Of a stretch of 46,909 nucleotides of DNA, positions 21,797-29,628 are shown one piece after another. The notes below the pieces were generated by a model. The model worked only from the letters and a program-made list of their open reading frames with translations. It was not told the origin of the DNA and did not search any database. How positions within the stretch are numbered: the first letter of the stretch is position 1; each line of letters starts with the position of its first letter. Location of the stretch: assembly GCA_930979925.1 (NCBI GenBank), contig CAKNIB010000002.1, positions 1 through 46,909 of the forward strand. Reading direction: 5' to 3'. Source of the stretch: an uncultured Clostridia bacterium. GTDB taxonomy: Bacteria > Bacillota > Clostridia > Christensenellales > UBA1242. Made by a program: the position numbers and the translations under genes.

Positions 21797-22459
21797 TCAA
21801 CCTCTTAACATGCGAATTGCTTCAAACTTATCAGGCGATTTATAAATATAACTACCACTTACTATCATATCTGCGCCTGCCTCAATAACTTTTGACACAT
21901 TGTCTGCAGTTATACCACCATCTACCTCAATTTTATATTTATAATCATTCTCCTCTCTTAGAGTATTTAATTGTCTTATCTTTTCAACCGCTTCAGGCAT
22001 AAATTTCTGACCGCTTGCTCCAGGCTCAACTGACATAACCATAATTACATCAAAGTCATGGGCATATATTTTTATCTCGTTTACAGAGGTCTCTGGTTTT
22101 ATAGAAAGTCCCGCCAAAGCATGCGCGTCATGTATCTTTTTAATAGCAAGCATTATATCATTTTTGCTTTTAAACGCTTCATAATGCAATGTTATAATAT
22201 TTGCTCCTGCCAAGATATAATCATCTATAATCTTTAACGGCTCATCGCACATTAGATGTACATCGAGCATTATAAGACTATGTTGGTTGATATTATTTAC
22301 AAGTTGCGCGTCATATGTCTTATTTTCTACAAATTTACCATCCATAACATCACAATGCAAAAAGTCAGCATGTCCTTGCATAATTTTTGCATAATCGGCA
22401 ACTGTTTGATATTCTTTTATTGGGTCGGTTGAAACTGAGATATAGACATTCTTTTTCAT
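21797..22459 (-). CDS. rpe: Ribulose-phosphate 3-epimerase
   Basis: 220 residues, a complete TIM barrel of the Rpe family. Signatures: DFLHCDVMDGKFV (metal His and Asp near the N-terminus), MLDVHLM (conserved His), MVMSVEPGASGQKFM and IEVDGGITADN with the second catalytic Asp. It interconverts ribulose 5-phosphate and xylulose 5-phosphate in the pentose phosphate pathway. As in many Firmicutes it is the last gene of the rlmN-rsgA-rpe cluster, 67 bases after rsgA. The N-terminus KKNVYISVSTDPIK is slightly unusual, since most begin with an I-x-P-S-I-L motif. Confidence 0.95.
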   Translation of the reverse strand: MKKNVYISVSTDPIKEYQTVADYAKIMQGHADFLHCDVMDGKFVENKTYDAQLVNNINQHSLIMLDVHLMCDEPLKIIDDYILAGANIITLHYEAFKSKNDIMLAIKKIHDAHALAGLSIKPETSVNEIKIYAHDFDVIMVMSVEPGASGQKFMPEAVEKIRQLNTLREENDYKYKIEVDGGITADNVSKVIEAGADMIVSGSYIYKSPDKFEAIRMLRG

Positions 22460-22526
22460 ATAAACTCCTTGAATAATAGAAAAATATATTAAACTTATTG
22501 TAAAAACGCTTAATTTTCTGTAAAAA

Positions 22527-23366
22527 TTAATATTTTTTTGCGTTTTTTAACTCTTCTAGTATCTTTAAATAATTTTGATATCGTAACGAAGAAATCTCAC
22601 CACTTTTAACTTTTGCGCAAACGCCACAATTCTTTACACTCTCATGCAGACAAGAACGATATTTGCACTCCGCCCGACCTTCTAAAAAGTCAAGATAGTA
22701 GGCTGAAAGCTCGTGATAATCAAGGTCGGAAACAATGGATAGGTCTAGCATTGAGAAACCGGCGGTATCGGCAAGATATCCCTCTTTTAACTTATAAAGG
22801 GTTACAAGGCGGGTTGTCTGTTTGCCTCTTTCAATCTTTTTTGAAAGGTGTCCAATCTCGGCGACCTCGTCCTCATAAATAGCATTTATAATGGTTGATT
22901 TGCCCACTGCGCTCTGTCCTGCAAGAGCACATATGCCTTTAATATTTTCTTCGATAGCCTTGACATCGCCATTTTTTGCTGATATTTTAAGTATTTTTGC
23001 CGTTTTTTCATAAGATTTCGTGATATTTTTCAAAAATTCCTCATCTACAATATCACTTTTATTTATAACGATATACGCCTCAATATCTTTTAGCATACAA
23101 TAAATTAAAATTTTATCAACAAGCACAAAGTCAGGTTTTGGTTTTGGGCAGACAACAATAAAAAGTCTATCAAGATTTGCAAGAGGCGGACGCACCAAAA
23201 GATTTTTTCGCGGTAAAACTTTGGTAATGCTTTCTCCAAACTCTACATAATCACCAACATAAAGCCCAGAGTCCTTGGTCTTCCCGCTTGGCATAAGTTT
23301 ATATAATTCGCCACCGCTTTCCACTGTAAAAAGGTTGGCATTTTTTGATAGAATAATACCCTGCAT
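22527..23366 (-). CDS. rsgA: Ribosome small-subunit GTPase RsgA
   Basis: 279 residues. An N-terminal OB fold (to about residue 65) precedes the circularly permuted GTPase: G4 NKSD first, then G5 SAKNG, P-loop GQSAVGKST and G3 DTAGF. A C-terminal zinc-binding segment, CKYRSCLHESVKNCGVC, supplies the Cys and His ligands. RsgA checks late maturation of the 30S subunit and releases assembly factors. It sits between rlmN and rpe in one leftward run; in most relatives prpC and prkC would lie just upstream, and they are absent. Confidence 0.96.
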   Translation of the reverse strand: MQGIILSKNANLFTVESGGELYKLMPSGKTKDSGLYVGDYVEFGESITKVLPRKNLLVRPPLANLDRLFIVVCPKPKPDFVLVDKILIYCMLKDIEAYIVINKSDIVDEEFLKNITKSYEKTAKILKISAKNGDVKAIEENIKGICALAGQSAVGKSTIINAIYEDEVAEIGHLSKKIERGKQTTRLVTLYKLKEGYLADTAGFSMLDLSIVSDLDYHELSAYYLDFLEGRAECKYRSCLHESVKNCGVCAKVKSGEISSLRYQNYLKILEELKNAKKY

Positions 23367-23428
23367 TCACTCTCCCTATTTTTATTTACATTATTATACA
23401 ATATTTCAAGATTTTTCAAAAGAAAATT

Positions 23429-24454
23429 TCAATTCTCTTTTAAAATTTTGTTTCTAAGCTGTCCGCAAGCGCCCTCGATATCCTCACCCATTGTGCGTCT
23501 TACGGTTGCAGATATCCCTTGACTTTTAAGGTCGTCGACAAATTTATAAGCCTCAAGTCTTGAGGTCCCCTGCAGTGTCCGCTCTTTTACAGTATTAAGT
23601 GGGATAACATTTACATGGCAATTAAAACCCTTAAAAAGTTTGCTAAGGCGTTTAACATCTTCATGGCTATCATTTACACCTTTTATTAGCGTATACTCAA
23701 AATACACTCGTCTACCTGTCTTTTGACAGTAATCTTTGCATGCTTTTATAATCTCTTCAATACTATATGCCTTTGCGACTGGCATTATCTTTGCTCTCTC
23801 TTCATCGGTAGTCGCATGAAGAGAAATAGTAAGAGTTATATTAAAATCTTTTTCGAGAAGTTTATAAATACCTGGGACAAGTCCGCAAGTTGACAATGAA
23901 ATATTCCTCTGACTTATATTAAGACCACGTCCCGAACTTATCAATTCTATAAACTTGACCACATTGTCAAAGTTATCAAGTGGCTCGCCTGAGCCCATCA
24001 AGACAAGATTGGTTATTTGACGATTTTTACGGCTTCCACCTAGGTCTCGATTTACAAGTAGAACTTGTCCTAAGATTTCTCCTGCTGAAAGGTTCCTAGC
24101 AAGACCATGCAAAGTCGAGGCACAAAACTTGCAACCCATTCGACATCCGACTTGAGTAGAAACACAAAGAGTAAAGCCATATTTGTATTTCATTAGTACG
24201 CATTCCACAATGTTTTTATCGTCGTATTCTATTATGTATTTTCGAGTGCCATCTTTGCTTTCATATCGTCTTGTAATTTTGTAGTTTGGATAATATTCTT
24301 TTATTATTTCTTTAATAGCTTTTGGCAGATTTGATATTTCCTCTAACGTCTTGCCACTATAAATTGCATCAAAAACCTGCTCACCTCGAAAGGCGGGCAA
24401 CCCTATCTTTTTTGCATAGTCAAGTATTTCCTCATAATTTAAATCTGCAAGCAT
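23429..24454 (-). CDS. rlmN: 23S rRNA/tRNA adenine-C2 methyltransferase RlmN
   Basis: 341 residues. The radical SAM cluster motif CRMGCKFCAST (CxxxCxxC) is present, with VLMGSGEPLDN (SAM-binding GEP motif), the SLHATTDEERAKIMP block and a C-terminal SATVRRTMGEDIEGACGQL region containing the catalytic Cys. The N-terminal helical domain (GLPAFRGEQVFDAIY) is also typical. RlmN methylates A2503 of 23S rRNA and A37 of some tRNAs. It follows fmt after an AT-rich gap of 169 bases with no gene, where rsmB is usually found. Confidence 0.96.
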   Translation of the reverse strand: MLADLNYEEILDYAKKIGLPAFRGEQVFDAIYSGKTLEEISNLPKAIKEIIKEYYPNYKITRRYESKDGTRKYIIEYDDKNIVECVLMKYKYGFTLCVSTQVGCRMGCKFCASTLHGLARNLSAGEILGQVLLVNRDLGGSRKNRQITNLVLMGSGEPLDNFDNVVKFIELISSGRGLNISQRNISLSTCGLVPGIYKLLEKDFNITLTISLHATTDEERAKIMPVAKAYSIEEIIKACKDYCQKTGRRVYFEYTLIKGVNDSHEDVKRLSKLFKGFNCHVNVIPLNTVKERTLQGTSRLEAYKFVDDLKSQGISATVRRTMGEDIEGACGQLRNKILKEN

Positions 24455-24623
24455 AACATTCCTTTAAAAATATATTTAAATTTAATTTTTAATTTTTTTC
24501 GTTTTATTACCTATTTTTATTGATTTTTTGTTATTTTTTACTTGTTTTAGTGATATTTTATTGATTTTATATAAATTTATTTTATATTTTTTATAATTAA
24601 TTTTTTAATTAAAAAAATAATAA

Positions 24624-25535
24624 TTATAATACATTTTTACCTAAAACATCATTATGACCATTTATAAAATCTCGTCCTGATATCATTTTGCCAGAAGGTG
24701 CTTGTGCATAAAGTATCTCTACCGCGCTATCTTTGCAACCTATTATAAAGTTTTTCTTATAATTTAAAATAGTCGACATTTTTGTCTCGAATTTGCCGGT
24801 TACGTCTATAGCCTTGCCCACCTTAATAAATTGGTCGCTTAGAGTGATATAACAGCCAACCTCTTCTGATAACGCTCGAACTCTATTTACTATCTCAGGT
24901 GCACTTTTAGTAAAGTCAAGGCGTCCATCTTCTTTTGTAAACTTTGTTGTGAAAGTTGCAAAAGATGAGTCTTGCGGTGTAAACTTAACAGTTCCATTTT
25001 CTATTGCGCAAACGCTCTCTTTGACCATTTCTCCGCCTAAAAGAGCGAGTTTTTCTTCTAATTCACCATAATACTCGTCATTTATAGCAAATTCTTTTTG
25101 CAAAATAATATCGCCAGCGTCAACCTCACATGCCACCTTCATGATTGTAACACCCGTTATTTTATCGCCATTTAAAAGCGCTGATTGTATAGGAGAAGGT
25201 CCGCGATATTTAGGTAAAAGCGATGGATGAACATTTATAGTAAGTTTATAATCGAGAAAATCTTTTGGTAAAATCTGTCCAAAAGATGCAACCACGGCTA
25301 AATCATAGTCAATATTTTTTATCTCATCCAAATGCAATTTTATTCTATCAAAAGTAAAAACTGGGATATTTTTTTCTTGTCCGTAACTTTTTACCTCTGT
25401 AGGCAAGAGTTTATGCCCTCTTCCGCTAGGTTTATCAGGCTGAGTAATTATTGCACAAACATTTAAATCTTTCTCAAGCATTTTTTCAAGCACTATTTTT
25501 GAAAAATGAGAACTTCCAAGAAATAGAATCTTCAT
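24624..25535 (-). CDS. fmt: Methionyl-tRNA formyltransferase
   Basis: 303 residues, normal length. The formyltransferase core shows LFLGSSHFS at the N-terminus, IITQPDKPSGRGHKL, and the catalytic block NVHPSLLPKYRGPSPIQSALLNGDKITGVTIM with the conserved Asn, His and downstream Asp in EVDAGDI. The C-terminal tRNA-binding domain follows. It formylates initiator Met-tRNA and works with the deformylase encoded directly upstream. It is followed by a very AT-rich gap before rlmN and preceded by another before def, suggesting looser operon packing than usual. Confidence 0.96.
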   Translation of the reverse strand: MKILFLGSSHFSKIVLEKMLEKDLNVCAIITQPDKPSGRGHKLLPTEVKSYGQEKNIPVFTFDRIKLHLDEIKNIDYDLAVVASFGQILPKDFLDYKLTINVHPSLLPKYRGPSPIQSALLNGDKITGVTIMKVACEVDAGDIILQKEFAINDEYYGELEEKLALLGGEMVKESVCAIENGTVKFTPQDSSFATFTTKFTKEDGRLDFTKSAPEIVNRVRALSEEVGCYITLSDQFIKVGKAIDVTGKFETKMSTILNYKKNFIIGCKDSAVEILYAQAPSGKMISGRDFINGHNDVLGKNVL

Positions 25536-25672
25536 TTATTCTCCTTTAAATTATTTTTAAATTACTTAAAAAATTAAAAATTAATATTTTTATCCTATTT
25601 TTAACGTTATTTTATAATTTTTATTGTATTTTTTATTATTTTTTAATTAATTTTTTATTAATTTTTCCATTA

Positions 25673-26146
25673 TTAAATTTTTCCGCCTTGTTTCAAATAT
25701 TTATCTTTATCAAGGCTTCTATCAACAAATAATATTCCGTCCAAATGGTCCACCTCGTGACAAATACATCTTGCAAGCCACTTCTCGCATTTTATTGTAA
25801 AAGGGTAACCAAATCTATCGCAAGCTTTAACAGTTATTTCATAAGGACGCTTTACCCTTCCTCTAAAATTGCCGACTGAGAGACAACCCTCCTCTTCTAT
25901 ATCCTCGCCCTTCTTTGAGATAATTTCTGGATTAATAAGTTCGATAAAAGCATTGTTGACATCAACAATTATTACCCTTCTTAAAATACCTACTTGAGGC
26001 GCTGCAAAACCCATGCCATCATTTTCATACATGGTTTCTTTCATGTCATCGAGAAGCTCCCAAAGAGATTCATCAAATTCTTTAACAGGTTTTGATTTTT
26101 TTCTTAAAGTTGGCTCTCCTATATATACCACCTTTCTTATTGCCAT
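25673..26146 (-). CDS. def: Peptide deformylase
   Basis: 157 residues. All three deformylase motifs are visible: GMGFAAPQVG, EEGCLSVGNF with the metal-binding Cys, and HEVDHLDGILF with both His ligands and the catalytic Glu. It removes the formyl group from nascent proteins. It starts 12 bases after the priA stop with an AGGAG ribosome site, so the two are almost certainly cotranscribed, and is followed by fmt. Confidence 0.97.
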   Translation of the reverse strand: MAIRKVVYIGEPTLRKKSKPVKEFDESLWELLDDMKETMYENDGMGFAAPQVGILRRVIIVDVNNAFIELINPEIISKKGEDIEEEGCLSVGNFRGRVKRPYEITVKACDRFGYPFTIKCEKWLARCICHEVDHLDGILFVDRSLDKDKYLKQGGKI

Positions 26147-26158
26147 TGTTTTCTCCTT

Positions 26159-28333
26159 TTAAGATAAGTTTTGAGGATTAATTTCAAAAAATACCGAGGT
26201 TTTACTATTTTTATCTACAATATTAAAGACTTCTTCCTCAATTTTATCAGCATTTTCAAGTTTTAAGCGCATCATAATTTGATATCTGTATTTATCTTGG
26301 ATGCGCTTAATCGGCGATTTCATTGCATCAAGATATATTATATCATTATTATATCTTTCTTTCAACCCTTCTATTTCAGTATAGCACACTTTTAGAAGCT
26401 CGCGAACATAATTTTCGTCGTGGTCAGAAAAAAGTATCCTTATTATTCTCGTAAAAGGCGGAAATTGTGAAGTCTGCCTTATGTTCTCCTCTTTTCTGAA
26501 AAAGCCTTTGTAATCATAGTTGGAGGCGAACTTGTAAACATAATGTCTTGGGCTATATGTTTGAAGAACTACCTTGCCCTCTGCCTCGCTTCGACCAGCG
26601 CGACCGGACACCTGTGTTATTAGCTGGAAGGTGCGCTCTGTACTTCTATAATCTGCATGATATAGACTTTGGTCAGCGTCAACTATGCCAACTAAGACCA
26701 CATTCTCGAAATCATGACCCTTTGCAATCATTTGAGTACCAACAAGTATTGCTGGAAGAGAATTTTTAAACTCGTTTAATATCTTCTGATGGGCATTCTT
26801 GGTGGACGTGGTGTCATTATCCATTCGTAAAATTTTAACATCTGGGAAATATTCTTTTAGTTTAGAAACCACCTGTTCTGTTCCGACTGCCCCGTTTTTT
26901 ATATTCTCACTACCGCATTTTGGGCAACGAGTGAGTACCTTATACTGTTTTCCGCAATAGTGGCATTTTAGACGGTTATCCTCTCTATGATAAACAAGAC
27001 TGACGTCGCAGTCAACGCATTTAGCTATGTAACCACAATCTCGACAGCGTTGGAAAGAAGAATAACCACGTCTATTTATAAATATCATTGCCTGCTTTTT
27101 ATTGTTAACCACATTTGTAAGGTCGGCAAGAAGCTGATTTGAAAATATACCGCTATTGCCCGTTCTAATCTCTGCCATCATATCAATGATTTGGATTTTT
27201 GGGAGTTCCTTTCCATTCGCTCGAACAGGAAGCTCAACAAGAGAATATAAACCTTGCAAAGCTTTTTCATAGCTTTCAATTGATGGAGTTGCACTACCAA
27301 AAACAAGCGGACATTTATTGTAACGCGCCCTGAACTGGGCAACATCGTGTGTGTCAAAACGAGGATTTGACTCAGAAATATAACTTTGCTCATGCTCCTC
27401 GTCAATTATTATCATACCTAAATTCTCAAGCGGTGCAAAAATTGCCGAGCGAGCTCCAATAGCAATGCGCGCCTCCCCGCTAAAGAGACGCTTCCACTCA
27501 TCAAAACGCTCACCTGCTGATAGCCCACTATGAAGCAAGGCAACAGCGTCGCCAAAGCGCGACTTAAAGTTGGACATTATTTGAGGTGTAAGTGAAATCT
27601 CTGGCACAAGCATAATAGCATTTTTGCCCTGCGTGAGTGCTCTTTCAATAAGGTGCATATACACCTCGGTTTTGCCACTGCCAGTCACGCCATGTAATAG
27701 ATAGGTTTTATCTTCTGTTATTTTTTCAACCGCTTTTTGCTGGTCTACATTTAATTTAACTTTTTTCGCTGTCTCTGAAATTACAAAAGGGGCGCGCCTA
27801 ACTTCACGTTTTTCTTTTATCAAAATACCCTTGTCGGTCAATGCCTTAATTGCGCCATATCCAAACTGATTTAACTCTGAAGATGAGGCGTGATTATTGT
27901 GATTTTTTAAATAATCAATGATTTCTTGCTGTTTTTTTGCATTTTTTGCAATATTTATCTCAATTTCTGCGTTAAAAAGGTAATGTGTCTCAAAAAGTTC
28001 TTTAACCTTGCCCTCTCTCATCTCCGCCGGAATAAAAAGTCTTAGAATTGAAGCTAGCTTTAAATGGTTTTTCTTTGCCATATACTGCATAAGAGAAAGC
28101 ATCTCTTGCTTTATTGCAGGGAAGTCCTCTATTTTTGATATGATTTTTTTAAGTTTACTTGGGTCGTAATCGCACTTATCACACAAGTCAACAACAAAAC
28201 CTTGTAAAATTCGGCATCCAAACGGGACATATACACGCATACCGGTGACAATGTCTAAATCATCGGGCACAATATACTCAAAAACTCTATCTAGCGCCTT
28301 AGCGTCCTGGTCGATTATAACTTTTGCGTACAT
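26159..28333 (-). CDS. priA: Primosomal helicase PriA
   Basis: 724 residues from the ATG at 28333 (MYAKVIIDQ), which follows AAAAGGATGTT; an upstream ATG reads through a poly-Ile stretch with no ribosome site. The N-terminal DNA-binding domain is followed by helicase motifs LLHGVTGSGKTEVYM (Walker A), IIDEEHEQSY (motif II), VFGSATPS (III), and QVSGRAGRSEAEGKV (VI). Between them lie the paired zinc-binding cysteines CRDCGYIAKCVDCD, CHYCG and CPKCG. PriA restarts stalled replication forks. It lies between rpoZ and def, a standard Firmicutes position, though coaBC, usually here, is missing. Confidence 0.96.
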   Translation of the reverse strand: MYAKVIIDQDAKALDRVFEYIVPDDLDIVTGMRVYVPFGCRILQGFVVDLCDKCDYDPSKLKKIISKIEDFPAIKQEMLSLMQYMAKKNHLKLASILRLFIPAEMREGKVKELFETHYLFNAEIEINIAKNAKKQQEIIDYLKNHNNHASSSELNQFGYGAIKALTDKGILIKEKREVRRAPFVISETAKKVKLNVDQQKAVEKITEDKTYLLHGVTGSGKTEVYMHLIERALTQGKNAIMLVPEISLTPQIMSNFKSRFGDAVALLHSGLSAGERFDEWKRLFSGEARIAIGARSAIFAPLENLGMIIIDEEHEQSYISESNPRFDTHDVAQFRARYNKCPLVFGSATPSIESYEKALQGLYSLVELPVRANGKELPKIQIIDMMAEIRTGNSGIFSNQLLADLTNVVNNKKQAMIFINRRGYSSFQRCRDCGYIAKCVDCDVSLVYHREDNRLKCHYCGKQYKVLTRCPKCGSENIKNGAVGTEQVVSKLKEYFPDVKILRMDNDTTSTKNAHQKILNEFKNSLPAILVGTQMIAKGHDFENVVLVGIVDADQSLYHADYRSTERTFQLITQVSGRAGRSEAEGKVVLQTYSPRHYVYKFASNYDYKGFFRKEENIRQTSQFPPFTRIIRILFSDHDENYVRELLKVCYTEIEGLKERYNNDIIYLDAMKSPIKRIQDKYRYQIMMRLKLENADKIEEEVFNIVDKNSKTSVFFEINPQNLS

Positions 28334-28423
28334 AACATCCTTTTTAATGATAATAATTATAGCACAGCCATCAATTTTTCTCAAGTGATAAATAACTAAA
28401 TAAAAAACTATTTACCATAAATC

Positions 28424-28458
28424 AAAAAAACTTCTATTTAGCTAATAGAAGTTTTTTG
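28424..28458. terminator. Terminator between rpoZ and priA
   Basis: ACTTCTATT/AATAGAAGT stem (28430-28438 with 28444-28452), loop TAGCT, with A7 before and T6 after, so effective on both strands. It separates rpoZ from priA, which therefore probably has its own promoter or relies on partial read-through. Confidence 0.8.
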
Positions 28459-28477
28459 TTTTTACTGTTACAGATAC

Positions 28478-28702
28478 TTAATCTTCGGCTGTATCATCAG
28501 CACCAGGAATTTCGCTTGGTACTACCTTGCCTGATGCAATTTCTTCACATGCAAGACTGATAGCCTTTTTATCCTGATCTGCAAGTTCCAGTCTGTGAAC
28601 AGACTCTATCTCCTTTGCACGTTTTGTGATAATAGTACAAAGAACATATTTATTATTTTTAGTTTTATTTAAAAGAACGTCTATTGACGGCTCAATCATC
28701 AT
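28478..28702 (-). CDS. rpoZ: RNA polymerase omega subunit
   Basis: 74 residues from the ATG at 28702, six bases after GAGGTG. MMIEPSIDVLLNKTKNNKYVLCTIITKRAKEI matches the omega N-terminal fold, and the DKKAISLACEEIASGKV segment is the conserved helix before the acidic tail DDTAED. Omega helps assemble the core enzyme. The gmk gene that usually precedes it is not here; an HD-domain gene lies upstream instead. A terminator follows. Confidence 0.9.
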   Translation of the reverse strand: MMIEPSIDVLLNKTKNNKYVLCTIITKRAKEIESVHRLELADQDKKAISLACEEIASGKVVPSEIPGADDTAED

Positions 28703-28830
28703 AATGCTCACCTCATTAAAAAATATTTCTACGCTAGATTATAACACAACAAAATAAAATTGTAAAGTAGAAATGTACAATTTTTTGTAAAAACGTGATC
28801 ATAACCCATTAAACTGCATGCAAAACATCG

Positions 28831-29529
28831 TTACTTTACCATTTGACGTTTGATATCGCCAAGAATTTCTTCCATTTTGTCAATAAGCGCAAAAGACGGT
28901 TTGGTCATCTCTGGATTTTGCGCCGTGCTATCCGCCCTGCCAACAAGAAGAAGTTTTGCTAAAATATCAGCTCCATTTCCTACCGCGTTAAATTCTTCTA
29001 TAAACCCTTCAACCAACTTTTCATCTAAAAGTTTATGGTATTTGTTGCCATCGACATTTAATTTTATAAACATAAAAATATCATGATTTTTTACTAACAA
29101 TTTGATAAGTGCCTGCTCTTTTTGGTCAAAATCAAAAGATTTTAAGACTCTGTCAGCTATTCTCTCGCTTTCAAGATTATGATTAAAAAAGCTGTCGACC
29201 TCTCTTTTATATAGTTTTGAGTAGCGTCTGATATAACATTTGGGCTTGCCAATATCATGAAAAAACATGGTGTAAGCTAGTTCTCTTCGCATTTTATAAT
29301 CAAAATTCTTATCCAAACCATTTATTGCCTGCACAGAATGCAGAATATGGTCAAGGCAATTATAAATATGCCAAGGGTTGTCTTGTCTTTGATTTTTACA
29401 AGCTTCAACCTCTGGCAAAATACCCAAAAGCCAATTTTTAAAGTCTGGGTCGCTGTAATTTATATAAAACTCTTTCACAACATCATCGCTGAGCAAAATG
29501 TTGTCTAGTCGTTTAGTCTTATCTTCCAT
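28831..29529 (-). CDS. HD-domain hydrolase
   Basis: 232 residues. The HD signature is visible as WHIYNCLDHILHSVQ (first His), YTMFFHDIGKPKCY (His-Asp pair) and, later, LLVKNHDIFMF and RADSTAQN (Asp). The arrangement resembles the HD part of tRNA nucleotidyltransferases and related phosphohydrolases, but no nucleotidyltransferase domain is attached. It likely hydrolyses a phosphate ester or nucleotide with a metal centre; the substrate is unknown. It stands between ppdK and rpoZ with clear gaps on both sides. Confidence 0.8.
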   Translation of the reverse strand: MEDKTKRLDNILLSDDVVKEFYINYSDPDFKNWLLGILPEVEACKNQRQDNPWHIYNCLDHILHSVQAINGLDKNFDYKMRRELAYTMFFHDIGKPKCYIRRYSKLYKREVDSFFNHNLESERIADRVLKSFDFDQKEQALIKLLVKNHDIFMFIKLNVDGNKYHKLLDEKLVEGFIEEFNAVGNGADILAKLLLVGRADSTAQNPEMTKPSFALIDKMEEILGDIKRQMVK

Positions 29530-29566
29530 AATATATATTTTACCGCATAATTAGTATAATTTCAAT

Positions 29567-29616
29567 AAAAAAGACCATTTTTTAGAGAAATAATCTCTTT
29601 TTATGGTCTTTTTTTT
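29567..29616 (-). terminator. Terminator of ppdK
   Basis: Long stem AAAAAAGACCAT (29567-29578) with ATGGTCTTTTTT (29603-29614), enclosing a smaller AGAGA/TCTCT hairpin, with T-tracts on both strands. It lies just after the leftward ppdK stop. Confidence 0.85.
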
Positions 29617-29628
29617 GTTAATTTTTAA

